Of a stretch of DNA of 16,614 bases, positions 1-6,102 are shown one piece after another. Under the pieces are notes generated by a model that was given only the letters and a program-made list of their open reading frames with translations, ran no database searches and was not told the origin of the DNA. Source of the stretch: an uncultured Collinsella sp. (GTDB lineage: Bacteria; Actinomycetota; Coriobacteriia; Coriobacteriales; Coriobacteriaceae); assembly GCA_958419975.1 (NCBI GenBank), contig CATZIG010000021.1, forward strand, positions 1 through 16,614, written 5' to 3'. The position numbers were made by a program, and so were the translations under genes. Each line of letters starts with the position of its first letter. Positions within the stretch are counted from its first letter, which is position 1.

Positions 1-52
1 TTCGGGTTCGACGATGTGTTGGAGGGCCTTTGGGTCGAGGTGCGCCATCATG
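1..52 (-). CDS. possible start of a further gene of the mobilization operon (partial)
   Basis: A minus-strand frame opens with two consecutive ATG codons (52 and 49) and stays open to the window edge. It reads about 17 residues, MMAHLDPKALQHIVEPE, mostly with G or C in third positions. An in-frame TAG lies a short way upstream. It has the same direction as the operon that ends at 231, so it could be the next gene. No clear ribosome binding site is visible and too little is present to assign a product. Two plus-strand frames are also open here, so this call is weak. Confidence 0.25.
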
Positions 53-96
53 AGCAGGATAAGGGCGCACTACGGGCGCCCGGGATTTTACGGCGC

Positions 97-114
97 AACT
101 CGGCGTGCCGAGTT
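97..114. repeat. 8-bp inverted repeat with 2-base loop
   Basis: The arms aactcggc (97-104) and gccgagtt (107-114) are perfect complements separated by gt. It lies in the noncoding stretch downstream of the coupling-protein gene, close to a longer inverted repeat at 161-200. The function is unknown; it could be part of a transfer origin or another protein-binding region. Confidence 0.5.
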
Positions 115-160
115 CGTTGCCGCTGGTAGCGTGGCCGGTTAACCCGGAAGGCGGTCACGG

Positions 161-208
161 CCCGCCGTCATACGCGCCTCGCGTGCCGTATGACGGCGGG
201 CGGTTTTT
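161..208 (+). terminator. 14-bp perfect stem followed by T5; plus-strand terminator or oriT-like structure
   Basis: The arms 161-174 and 187-200 (cgtatgacggcggg on the right) are perfect 14-bp complements with a 12-base loop. They are followed on the plus strand by cggttttt, which fits a Rho-independent terminator for transcription coming from the left. The mobilization operon runs the other way, and on its strand no U-tract follows the stem. The arm 9-mer cgtatgacg recurs directly at 220-228, so the region may instead be a protein-binding or transfer-origin site. Confidence 0.55.
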
Positions 209-230
209 GCAGGCAGGGCCGTATGACGCG

Positions 231-2189
231 TCAGAACCCGTCGGGCGCGGCGGACACCTTGCGCTTCCTGCCGCCGGACGGCGACCCCTTGGGCTTTTTC
301 GGCTTCTCCGGGATGCGCCATACCGGTGCCGGGGAGGTGTTGCGGACCTCCCCCTCGAGCGCCCGCGCGAGCAGCGCGCCCTCGGCCCCCGGCGGTGTCA
401 GGCCTAGCAGCGGCCCCAGGAACGTCTCGGTGATGTCGAGGCTGGCGAGCGCCATCGGTCCCCCCGCGTCGATCACGAGCGCACCGTTCTCGCGCGCGCT
501 CCAGGCCATGAGCTCCGACGGGGTGATCAGCGGGCGGCGCGCCACGGAGAACGACTTGCCGGACGAGGAGCTCTGCGTCCCCTTGGTGGAGCTCTCCCCG
601 GTCGTCTTGACGCTGTAGTCGCCGAGGCGCTTGCTGATCTCCTCCGCCTCGCCGACGGACTCAACCGAGAGGACGACCTGGGTGCCGAGCAGCGCCAGCA
701 GCGCGTCCGACTCGGCCCTGGAGTAGCCGCACCGCGCCTCGAGCAGATGGGTGTTCTGGAGCACGAAGACGACGTGCAGTCCGATGCTCCGGACCTCGGC
801 AAGGTCGCCGAGGAGGCGGGGGATCTTGGGGATCCCGGACCCCTCGTCGATGGCGAGCAGGGTTTCCGCCGGCAGCCTGCCGCCGGACAGGCGCGCGGTC
901 TCGCGCAGCGCCGACAGCGCCTGCGAGAAGATGCACGAGACGAGCGCGCCGCGGTCGCCGCGGTCCGTCGCGCTGGCGATGTAGAGGATGGTCGGCTTGC
1001 GCCCGACCGATGCGAGGTCGACCTCGCCGCCCCAGAGCATGCGGCTGACGTCGTCGTCGCAGAAGGACATGAGGTAGTTGCGCGCGGTGGAGACGAGGGC
1101 CTCCCCTCCGCCGCCGTTCGACGAGGCGACGAGGAGGAACTGGCGCGCCGGGTTTCCCGCCGGCAGGTCCGCGGCGAGCTCCTCCAGCGACTTCACGGCG
1201 CTCTTCCCGTCACGGGGCTCCAGGAGCGCGAGCACGGTCGAGAGGTTCCGCGCGCCGTTGGGGATCCGATCGTCCGTAATCGCGAGCAGGCAGAGGCCGG
1301 TCAGCAGGTTGCGGCTGGCGTCCGTGAAGAACCTCTGGCCCGAGGAGAAGGCGTCGGGCACGATGGCGGACGACAGCTCGCGGAGCTCGGCCACGGCGCC
1401 GGCGGTGCCCTCGGTCCCGAGTGCCGCGATGGCGCGGTCGAGGGGGTTGAACCTCGCCGACTTGACGGGCTCGTCGAGCCGGATGGCGACGACCTCCATC
1501 CCGGTCCTCCTGGCGAGCGGCTCGGTCCATGCGCGGATCTCGGACTTCGGGTCGTGGACGATGACGGACGTCGGGATCCCGTGGGCGTTGCGGTCGATCG
1601 CCGCCGCAATTGATGGCGCCAGCGCGCGTCTGCTTTTGCCGGCTCCACTGCCCGCCCTTATGAGGCAGTGGACGGCGGGGACCATCGCGATCCCGCCGCC
1701 GATGCAGCCGGCCGCCACGAGCCCCTCCGCGGCGGCCTTCCCGTCCCAAGGAGGGCAGCGCCTCGCGACCCTGGAGGGCCTCGACTCGAGCCAGGCGTCC
1801 CCGTGCGTGCGCGTGGGCGCGCGGTCGCCGGCGAACGTCCCGTCGTGGAGCCTCGCCCATGAACGGCCCCAAGAAACGAATCCGAGCGCGAGGACGGAGG
1901 CCGCGACGAGGGCGAGCGCCGCGAGCAGCTCGCCCGCCTGGCCCGACGCCGCCGCGTCGGCGGCCGCCTCGAGGGGGCCGCGGAAGACGTAGGTGGGCTC
2001 GGGGCCCGGGTCGGCCGTGGGCAGCCGCAGCAGGACGGAGAGGCCCGAGATGAGGGATAGAGTCCACCACCTGGCGTAGTCCCAGGCGCCGGCGGCCGCG
2101 GCGCAGGCTATGACGGCGGCGACGCCGTGGGCCGCGAGCGTGCCGGCGAGCTCCCTTTTCATGTCGCGGTTGAAGGATTTCGGTTTCAT
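231..2189 (-). CDS. VirD4/TraG-like type IV coupling protein
   Basis: Predicted 652-aa membrane-anchored ATPase that would bring the relaxase-DNA complex to a conjugation channel. Hydrophobic segments lie near residues 17-34 and 87-106. A Walker A motif GSGAGKS (180-186, K185) is followed by HDPKSE, as is typical of VirD4/TraG proteins. The Walker B region is LLAIDEGSG (D448-E449), where VirD4 proteins usually read DEF. The later segment VFVLQNTHLLEARCG resembles the sensor region of the family. The C-terminal tail is Lys/Arg/Pro-rich. The reading frame is open far upstream, but the chosen ATG overlaps the relaxase stop as ATGA and has GAGAGG upstream, whereas the upstream translation is Arg/Gly-rich shadow of the relaxase gene. 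It is the last clear gene of the operon in this window. The family call is firm; its partner channel is not encoded here. Confidence 0.9.
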   Translation of the reverse strand: MKPKSFNRDMKRELAGTLAAHGVAAVIACAAAAGAWDYARWWTLSLISGLSVLLRLPTADPGPEPTYVFRGPLEAAADAAASGQAGELLAALALVAASVLALGFVSWGRSWARLHDGTFAGDRAPTRTHGDAWLESRPSRVARRCPPWDGKAAAEGLVAAGCIGGGIAMVPAVHCLIRAGSGAGKSRRALAPSIAAAIDRNAHGIPTSVIVHDPKSEIRAWTEPLARRTGMEVVAIRLDEPVKSARFNPLDRAIAALGTEGTAGAVAELRELSSAIVPDAFSSGQRFFTDASRNLLTGLCLLAITDDRIPNGARNLSTVLALLEPRDGKSAVKSLEELAADLPAGNPARQFLLVASSNGGGGEALVSTARNYLMSFCDDDVSRMLWGGEVDLASVGRKPTILYIASATDRGDRGALVSCIFSQALSALRETARLSGGRLPAETLLAIDEGSGIPKIPRLLGDLAEVRSIGLHVVFVLQNTHLLEARCGYSRAESDALLALLGTQVVLSVESVGEAEEISKRLGDYSVKTTGESSTKGTQSSSSGKSFSVARRPLITPSELMAWSARENGALVIDAGGPMALASLDITETFLGPLLGLTPPGAEGALLARALEGEVRNTSPAPVWRIPEKPKKPKGSPSGGRKRKVSAAPDGF

Positions 2190-3541
2190 CTCGTGATCGT
2201 CCTCTCTATCCTGTTCGCTATCTTCACTGCGGGGACGCTCGACGGCCCGGTGCCGCCGGAGGCGAGGACCCTCAGGGTCGCGGCGATGAGTCTCAGCGCC
2301 CTCTCGCCGGCCTCGTCTCCCATGTCGCGTCCTCTGGCGTCCCGCGTGGTCTCCCTGGCGACCAGGGTCGCCATCGCGGCGGCGCGCCCTAGGGCGGTGC
2401 CTGCCGACGGGGCGCGCCTGAATGCCCAGTCCGCCGTGGGACACCCCCTGAGGTCTGCCGGCTCGAGGGCCCGGCCGCGCGCGGCCTTTCGTGCGATCCT
2501 TTCGAGGCGCGCCTTCGGGATGCAGGAGCGGGCCTCGGTGGCGAGTCCGGCTTCCCGCCGCCTCTCCGTCGCGGGGCCGGTTTGGGGCGCGGCGCGTCGT
2601 GTCGGCACCTCCTCGCGAGCCGGCGTCCTGTCTGGGGCTATGACCCGCAGCGCCGCGTTCTTGCACCGGAGGCCGAGGTCGGCGGCTGCCTTGCGGACGT
2701 AGACATCCCGCGCCTCACCGGTCAGGCACTTGAGGTCGGCGCACCTCTCGACCGCCTTCTTGTGGCGCTCCAGTGCGCCGGCGAGTGCGGGGGAGTCGGA
2801 CGCCGCCTGGCCGAGGGCCTCCCTCAACGCGGCGGAGGCCTCCGGATGGAAACGCCTGAGGTGGGCGGCCTCGATCCTTCCGTTCGGCGGCAGGCCGATG
2901 TCGAGCTTTCCGCGGTCGATTCGTGCAACTGCTTCCAGGGCCGCCTTCCTCGCGAGGTCGCGCTCGATGTACGCTTCCCGCAGCAGCGGTGCCATGGCCT
3001 TCGAGGAGATCTCGAGCCTGGCCGCCTCCATCTTCCCCTTTGGCAGCAGGGAGTCCCAGTCGCCCGAGCGGTCGACCGTGAGGATGTGGACGTGGTGGCT
3101 CGTGCCGTTGATGTGCATCGCCGCATAGAACTCCACGCGGCTCTCGGGCACGCCGGTCATCTCGGAGAAGAGCCTCGGCCACTCAGAGCGCACCAGGGCC
3201 TGCCAGGCGTCCAGGCGGTCGAGGCCGGCATCTGGGGCGATGTCGTTCGGGACCGTGACGACGGTGGTGAGCCCCGCGCCGCCGTTTTGGGCGATGGCGC
3301 GCCTCGCCTCGGCGACGGCGACCGGGCCGTCCGCGCCCCAGAGGCCGCCGGTCGAGCCGGTCCTGTTCGCGGCGTAGGCGGCCAGGCCGTCGACGCCGAG
3401 CCTCCTGCCGTCGGCCTCGCTGACCTCGATGACGACGCCGCGGCGGGTGCCGGCGTATGCCGCCAGTCCCGCGGCGGACGCCCTCGCGGACGCCCCCGCG
3501 CGGACGACGGAGTGGTTGACGATGACGGGCAGGCTAGCCAT
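2186..3541 (-). CDS. MobL-like (MOBP-type) relaxase
   Basis: Predicted 451-aa DNA-nicking and strand-transferring enzyme for conjugative mobilization. The three-histidine metal motif is visible as H143-x5-H149-H-V-H152 in HINGTSHHVHILTVDRSGDW. The N-terminal part has two Tyr/Arg segments (LAAYAGTRRG near 26-35 and LAAYAANRTG near 53-62); either tyrosine could be catalytic. The order YxxxR, GLWG, a helix with DxxDAWQALVR, then the His motif resembles Gram-positive MobL relaxases. The C-terminal half (from about 200) is Ala/Arg-rich and not recognisable. The start overlaps the end of the ribbon-helix-helix gene by 8 nt with no separate ribosome binding site, so translation is probably coupled; the stop overlaps the coupling-protein start. 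The class is assigned from the motif and context, so the exact MOB subfamily is uncertain. Confidence 0.88.
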   Translation of the reverse strand: MASLPVIVNHSVVRAGASARASAAGLAAYAGTRRGVVIEVSEADGRRLGVDGLAAYAANRTGSTGGLWGADGPVAVAEARRAIAQNGGAGLTTVVTVPNDIAPDAGLDRLDAWQALVRSEWPRLFSEMTGVPESRVEFYAAMHINGTSHHVHILTVDRSGDWDSLLPKGKMEAARLEISSKAMAPLLREAYIERDLARKAALEAVARIDRGKLDIGLPPNGRIEAAHLRRFHPEASAALREALGQAASDSPALAGALERHKKAVERCADLKCLTGEARDVYVRKAAADLGLRCKNAALRVIAPDRTPAREEVPTRRAAPQTGPATERRREAGLATEARSCIPKARLERIARKAARGRALEPADLRGCPTADWAFRRAPSAGTALGRAAAMATLVARETTRDARGRDMGDEAGERALRLIAATLRVLASGGTGPSSVPAVKIANRIERTITR

Positions 3542-3998
3542 CGGCGCGCTCGCGCGCGTGGAGCTTCACCTCGTCGATTTGGCCGAGGCCGGCGCGGCTG
3601 AGCTCGCCGGCTTGCGCGAGGTAGTTCTTCCAGATGTCCGCGACGGGGACGTCGTCGAGCGAGGCGTAGGAGGCCTTGAGGACGTCGGCCGACATGAGGC
3701 CGGCCATGATGGCGGCGGTCATGGGGCGCGAGAGGACCGCGGCGATGCGGTCCTCGGTGGCGTCGAGCTTGCGCTCGATGTCGAGTGCGGCGACGTCCAA
3801 TCGCGCGTCGACGACGCCGCGTATGAAGCCCGCGACCTCGTTGCCGTAGAGGTCGAGCCCCTCCGCGGCGAGCGCCGAGCGCAGGAGCGAGCGGATCTCG
3901 TCGCTGACGTTGGAGTCGTTGAGCTCTGCCCGCGTCTTGAGGGCGGTGTAGAGCTTTGAGTCGAGCTTCACGCTGACGTTCTTTGTTGCTGCTGTCAT
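3534..3998 (-). CDS. ribbon-helix-helix relaxosome accessory protein (MobC-like role)
   Basis: Predicted 154-aa protein. Residues about 6-45 (NVSVKLDSKLYTALK...NVSDEIRSLLRSAL) match a ribbon-helix-helix DNA-binding fold: a short strand, then two helices. Residues 60-110 are predicted helical and Asp/Glu/Arg-rich (LDVAALDIERKLDATEDRI), possibly for oligomerisation. The ATG at 3998 has AGAGAGG just upstream; the frame is open further upstream but without a comparable site. It directly precedes and overlaps the relaxase by 8 nt, the usual place for the oriT-binding accessory subunit. The DNA-binding fold is well supported; the relaxosome role is inferred from position. Confidence 0.85.
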   Translation of the reverse strand: MTAATKNVSVKLDSKLYTALKTRAELNDSNVSDEIRSLLRSALAAEGLDLYGNEVAGFIRGVVDARLDVAALDIERKLDATEDRIAAVLSRPMTAAIMAGLMSADVLKASYASLDDVPVADIWKNYLAQAGELSRAGLGQIDEVKLHARERADG

Positions 3999-4041
3999 TC
4001 GGTCCTCTCTTCGATGTGCGGTGATCATCGGCCCGAAAGCA

Positions 4042-4071
4042 GGGGCGGACCGACCGTTGTCGATCCGCCCC
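4042..4071 (-). other. intercistronic RNA hairpin (12-bp stem)
   Basis: The arms 4042-4053 and 4060-4071 pair over 12 positions on the minus-strand RNA if one U-G wobble is allowed; the plus strand would have a mismatch there, so the structure suits minus-strand transcripts. No U-tract follows. It lies in the 82-nt gap between the 4081-4539 gene and the ribbon-helix-helix gene, and may stabilise or process the operon mRNA. Confidence 0.55.
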
Positions 4072-4080
4072 GCTTGAGCC

Positions 4081-4539
4081 CTACTCGTCTTCGAGAAGGA
4101 CGTTGGGATAGCCCTCGGGCGCCTGGTCTGCCGGGAGGGGAGGATAGGCGACAAGCTTGTTCACGACTCCCGTCGCATCGAGGTCCAGGATGCTATCGAT
4201 ACCGCGGAGGACGCTGTCCGGGGTGTAAGAGCGATCGCCGCTGCGGGCGACCCCGACGATGACCCTGGCGAGCTCGCGGGGGTCGATGCCGGGCCAGCGC
4301 CTGGCGATTTCCGCGACGATGGCGGGCGCGACGTAAGGGATGTTGGGGACGGAGGAGTGGGACGCGATGACGAAGGCGCCGGGGATGCCCTCGATCTTCT
4401 CTGCGGGCTCGATAACGATGGGCTGGACGCCGTAGGTGCTCCAGCCGTCGAGCAGGCATTCGGCGTCCGAGGGGATGCGGAAGGAGTGGCCGTTGAGGGT
4501 GAGGGGCTTGTGGTTCTTATCGGCACTTTTCTTGAGCAT
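4081..4539 (-). CDS. unrecognised 152-aa protein of the mobilization operon
   Basis: I do not recognise this protein. It begins MLKKSADKNHKPLTLNGHSF with a Lys-rich first 12 residues, has no membrane segment, and ends in the acidic tail LLEDE. The middle (PAEKIEGIPGAFVIASHSS, then AIVAEIARRWPGIDPRELARVIVGVAR) alternates short strands with amphipathic helices. The start is supported by AAAGGAAAACC before the ATG at 4539. It is flanked on both sides by same-strand operon genes and by intercistronic hairpins. Its length and acidic C-terminus resemble the preceding 154-aa gene, but I see no convincing sequence similarity between them. A role in transfer, maintenance or regulation is possible but unsupported. 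Confidence 0.8.
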   Translation of the reverse strand: MLKKSADKNHKPLTLNGHSFRIPSDAECLLDGWSTYGVQPIVIEPAEKIEGIPGAFVIASHSSVPNIPYVAPAIVAEIARRWPGIDPRELARVIVGVARSGDRSYTPDSVLRGIDSILDLDATGVVNKLVAYPPLPADQAPEGYPNVLLEDE

Positions 4540-4562
4540 GGTTTTCCTTTCGATGTGAGAGG

Positions 4563-4586
4563 GCCGCCGCCCGCTCGGGCGGCGGC
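4563..4586 (-). other. intercistronic RNA hairpin (10-bp GC stem)
   Basis: The arms gccgccgccc (4563-4572) and gggcggcggc (4577-4586) are perfect complements with a 4-base loop, in the 57-nt gap between two operon genes. No U-tract follows on either strand, so it is unlikely to be an efficient intrinsic terminator. It could protect the upstream mRNA segment or set differential expression. Confidence 0.55.
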
Positions 4587-4596
4587 GTACGATGGG

Positions 4597-5061
4597 CTAG
4601 TCGTCGATGTCCTCGACGGTGAAGAGGGGCAAGGGGGCGCGATCGGCGAGTCCAATGGGGACCGCGCCGAAGACACCGAGTTCCTGGGTGATGTCCTCGA
4701 GTCGAGCCGCGAAGCGTTTGACAAACGCGTCGTGCGCCGCGCCGGTGCCGTTGACGACATAGGCGCGAGCTGCGATCTTGACAAGCTCGTAGTCGGGGAT
4801 GCCATAGCACTCGTCGATGGCAGCGAGACAATCCATCGCGTCGACGGCCTCGTCAGTGGGGCTAAACGCCATGAAAGTGCGGGGAACGTTCGGAATCGCC
4901 TGCTTGAACTGCGGGATCCAGACGCTCTGGGCGTCTTCGGTGTGCTCGGGGTTGAGGACGGGGGTGTCCTGGCTGCCATGGTAGACATAGCGCTTCTTGG
5001 CGGTGTCGAAGACAAGGGCCGGACCGCTGTCCGTCTGGACTACGACAGTCTGATGCCGCAT
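4597..5061 (-). CDS. unrecognised 154-aa protein of the mobilization operon
   Basis: I do not recognise this protein. It starts MRHQTVVVQTDSGPALVFDT, has a Tyr-containing strand-like segment (KKRYVYHG), a central segment rich in Asp/Glu/Ala (DEAVDAMDCLAAIDECYGIPDYELVKIAARAYVV) and an acidic C-terminus (TVEDIDD). No membrane helix or known catalytic motif is visible. The start is well fixed by a near-consensus AGGAGG six bases before the ATG at 5061. It is the third gene of the leftward operon, 84 nt after the DnaC-like gene and 57 nt before the next unknown gene. The overall acidic character could suit a DNA-mimic or protein-partner role, but that is speculation. Confidence 0.82.
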   Translation of the reverse strand: MRHQTVVVQTDSGPALVFDTAKKRYVYHGSQDTPVLNPEHTEDAQSVWIPQFKQAIPNVPRTFMAFSPTDEAVDAMDCLAAIDECYGIPDYELVKIAARAYVVNGTGAAHDAFVKRFAARLEDITQELGVFGAVPIGLADRAPLPLFTVEDIDD

Positions 5062-5117
5062 AAGTACCTCCTAAATGTTGAGACGTATAGAAAAGCTGCT
5101 AATGGCGAATACCGCTG

Positions 5118-5136
5118 TAGGGCGGAGCTCGCGCCC
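5118..5136 (-). other. intercistronic hairpin
   Basis: The arms agggcg (5118-5123) and cgccct (5131-5136) enclose gagctcg. The structure lies in the 84-nt gap after the DnaC-like gene. Like the hairpins at 4563-4586 and 4042-4071, it has no U-tract on the operon strand. It is shorter and less certain than those two. Confidence 0.4.
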
Positions 5137-5145
5137 TCGTGCTGG

Positions 5146-5787
5146 TCACGACTGCCTCCCTTCGCGCACCCCGGCGCTAATCAGCTCGATGAGCTCGTGT
5201 ATGCGTTCGGGGTTTCCTCCGGCTGCCCCAAGCGCTCGGCCGACGCTTTTTCCGGTGAACGTTGATGCGAACAAGGTTGCGCGTTTGTGGCGTCGACGGT
5301 CGCCGAGCAGCTCGAGGAGCGCGTCAGTCTCCTCGCGCATACGGCTGGCCCCGACGTCTGCGATGACGAGTACGGGAGGGTCGCGATAGGGGTCGACGGC
5401 GTGCGATTTTGAGTTCGGGCCAAAGAGCTCGCCGCCGTTCCAGGCTTTGGCGAGCTCCGGCGCGCTTGTGAAAGAGGTGCGCTCGCATGAGGACATCGCG
5501 ATGGCAACGGCTTCCGCAGCCGCAGCGTTATCGTCGTCGCGGGCAATCCAAATCCACGCGCCGGCGGAGAGGCGCGCAGACTCTTCTTCTTTTGCGGTTG
5601 CGGTCTTGGCGGCAAAGATGACGGCGGCGCGCTCGGCAATGAGCTCGGGGGTGTTCGGGGGGATGCGATGGGCGTTGCGACGGGGGCCGCGCAGCGCCTG
5701 CCAGGCCTTGGGTGTAATGACGGTGCCGAGGGTGTCGTAATAGTTTTTGGTCGCGGGCAGACCCTCGTAGTCAATCACGCTACTCAC
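5146..5787 (-). CDS. DnaC/IstB-like AAA+ protein with decayed nucleotide-binding motifs
   Basis: Predicted 213-aa protein. From residue 76 the order of elements resembles a DnaC-type helicase loader: a strand (AWIWIA, 77-82), a helix (AAAAEAVAIAM), a second strand in the Walker B place (VLVIADVG, 139-146), a helix, and a sensor-1-like strand (TLFAST, 171-176) ending with a helix near 193-204. The Walker A loop that should sit at 82-90 reads ARDDDNAAA and lacks the GxxGxGKT signature, and the Walker B acidic pair DD is replaced by AD. The likely start is GTG at 5787, overlapping the preceding gene by 8 nt; a GTG at 5778 is an alternative. The frame is open further upstream but there it is the shadow of the HTH gene. 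Homology to DnaC is inferred from the order of elements, not from strong identity. Confidence 0.7.
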   Translation of the reverse strand: MSSVIDYEGLPATKNYYDTLGTVITPKAWQALRGPRRNAHRIPPNTPELIAERAAVIFAAKTATAKEEESARLSAGAWIWIARDDDNAAAAEAVAIAMSSCERTSFTSAPELAKAWNGGELFGPNSKSHAVDPYRDPPVLVIADVGASRMREETDALLELLGDRRRHKRATLFASTFTGKSVGRALGAAGGNPERIHELIELISAGVREGRQS

Positions 5788-5986
5788 CGCCCTTGCCGCG
5801 CAGGGCGCTGAGAAAGGCGTTGAGATCGCGCTCATAAATATATGTGCGACGGCAAAGGTAGATGCCCATGTCGGTGCGAGCGATGAGCTGGCCGGCGGTG
5901 TCGGGGGTGAGATGCAGCTTGTCGGCGACCTCATCACGGGTGAGAATCGGGCCGTTCTGGATGTCGGGCGTTTCATTGTCGTCCAT
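5780..5986 (-). CDS. excisionase-like helix-turn-helix protein
   Basis: Predicted 68-aa DNA-binding protein. Residues 14-56 (ILTRDEVADKLHLTPDTAGQLIARTDMGIYLCRRTYIYERDLNAFL) follow the MerR/excisionase HTH pattern: a first helix with the DEVAxxLxxT motif, a second helix, then a short wing and the YxxxDLxxFL ending typical of small excisionase-family proteins. The ATG at 5986 has AAGGAGG seven bases upstream. It heads the leftward mobilization operon and overlaps the next gene. It could direct excision with the integrase at 7535-8827, or regulate the operon; the sequence does not separate these. Confidence 0.85.
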   Translation of the reverse strand: MDDNETPDIQNGPILTRDEVADKLHLTPDTAGQLIARTDMGIYLCRRTYIYERDLNAFLSALRGKGGE

Positions 5987-6102
5987 GTGAATGCCTCCTT
6001 CGGTATGTGTGGTACGGGACGGGAACTGCTCCGTGACTACACAATGCCGCCAGTGGGCATAAACCGGGGTATTACATCACCTATTACGGGGGTTTACCTG
6101 CG
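5987..6102. promoter_or_regulatory. divergent intergenic region between mobilization operon and cargo gene
   Basis: This 116-bp region separates two divergent genes and must hold the promoters of both. The hexamer tattac occurs twice (6070-6075 and 6082-6087), 12 bp apart, just upstream of the cargo gene. This could be a -10 element or an operator pair. I see no convincing -35/-10 pair on either strand. It is also a plausible place for a transfer origin, since oriT often lies upstream of the accessory and relaxase genes, but no nic-like motif is recognisable. Confidence 0.4.

Noticed and set aside
747..1992. Long plus-strand frames opposite the coupling-protein gene
   Set aside because: They are open only because of high GC content; the minus strand carries the clear ATPase motifs.
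2190..2666. Upstream extension of the coupling-protein frame
   Set aside because: The extra ~159 residues are Arg/Gly-rich with no domain, are an out-of-frame reading of the relaxase C-terminal region, and the ATG at 2189 has a better site and the typical ATGA overlap.
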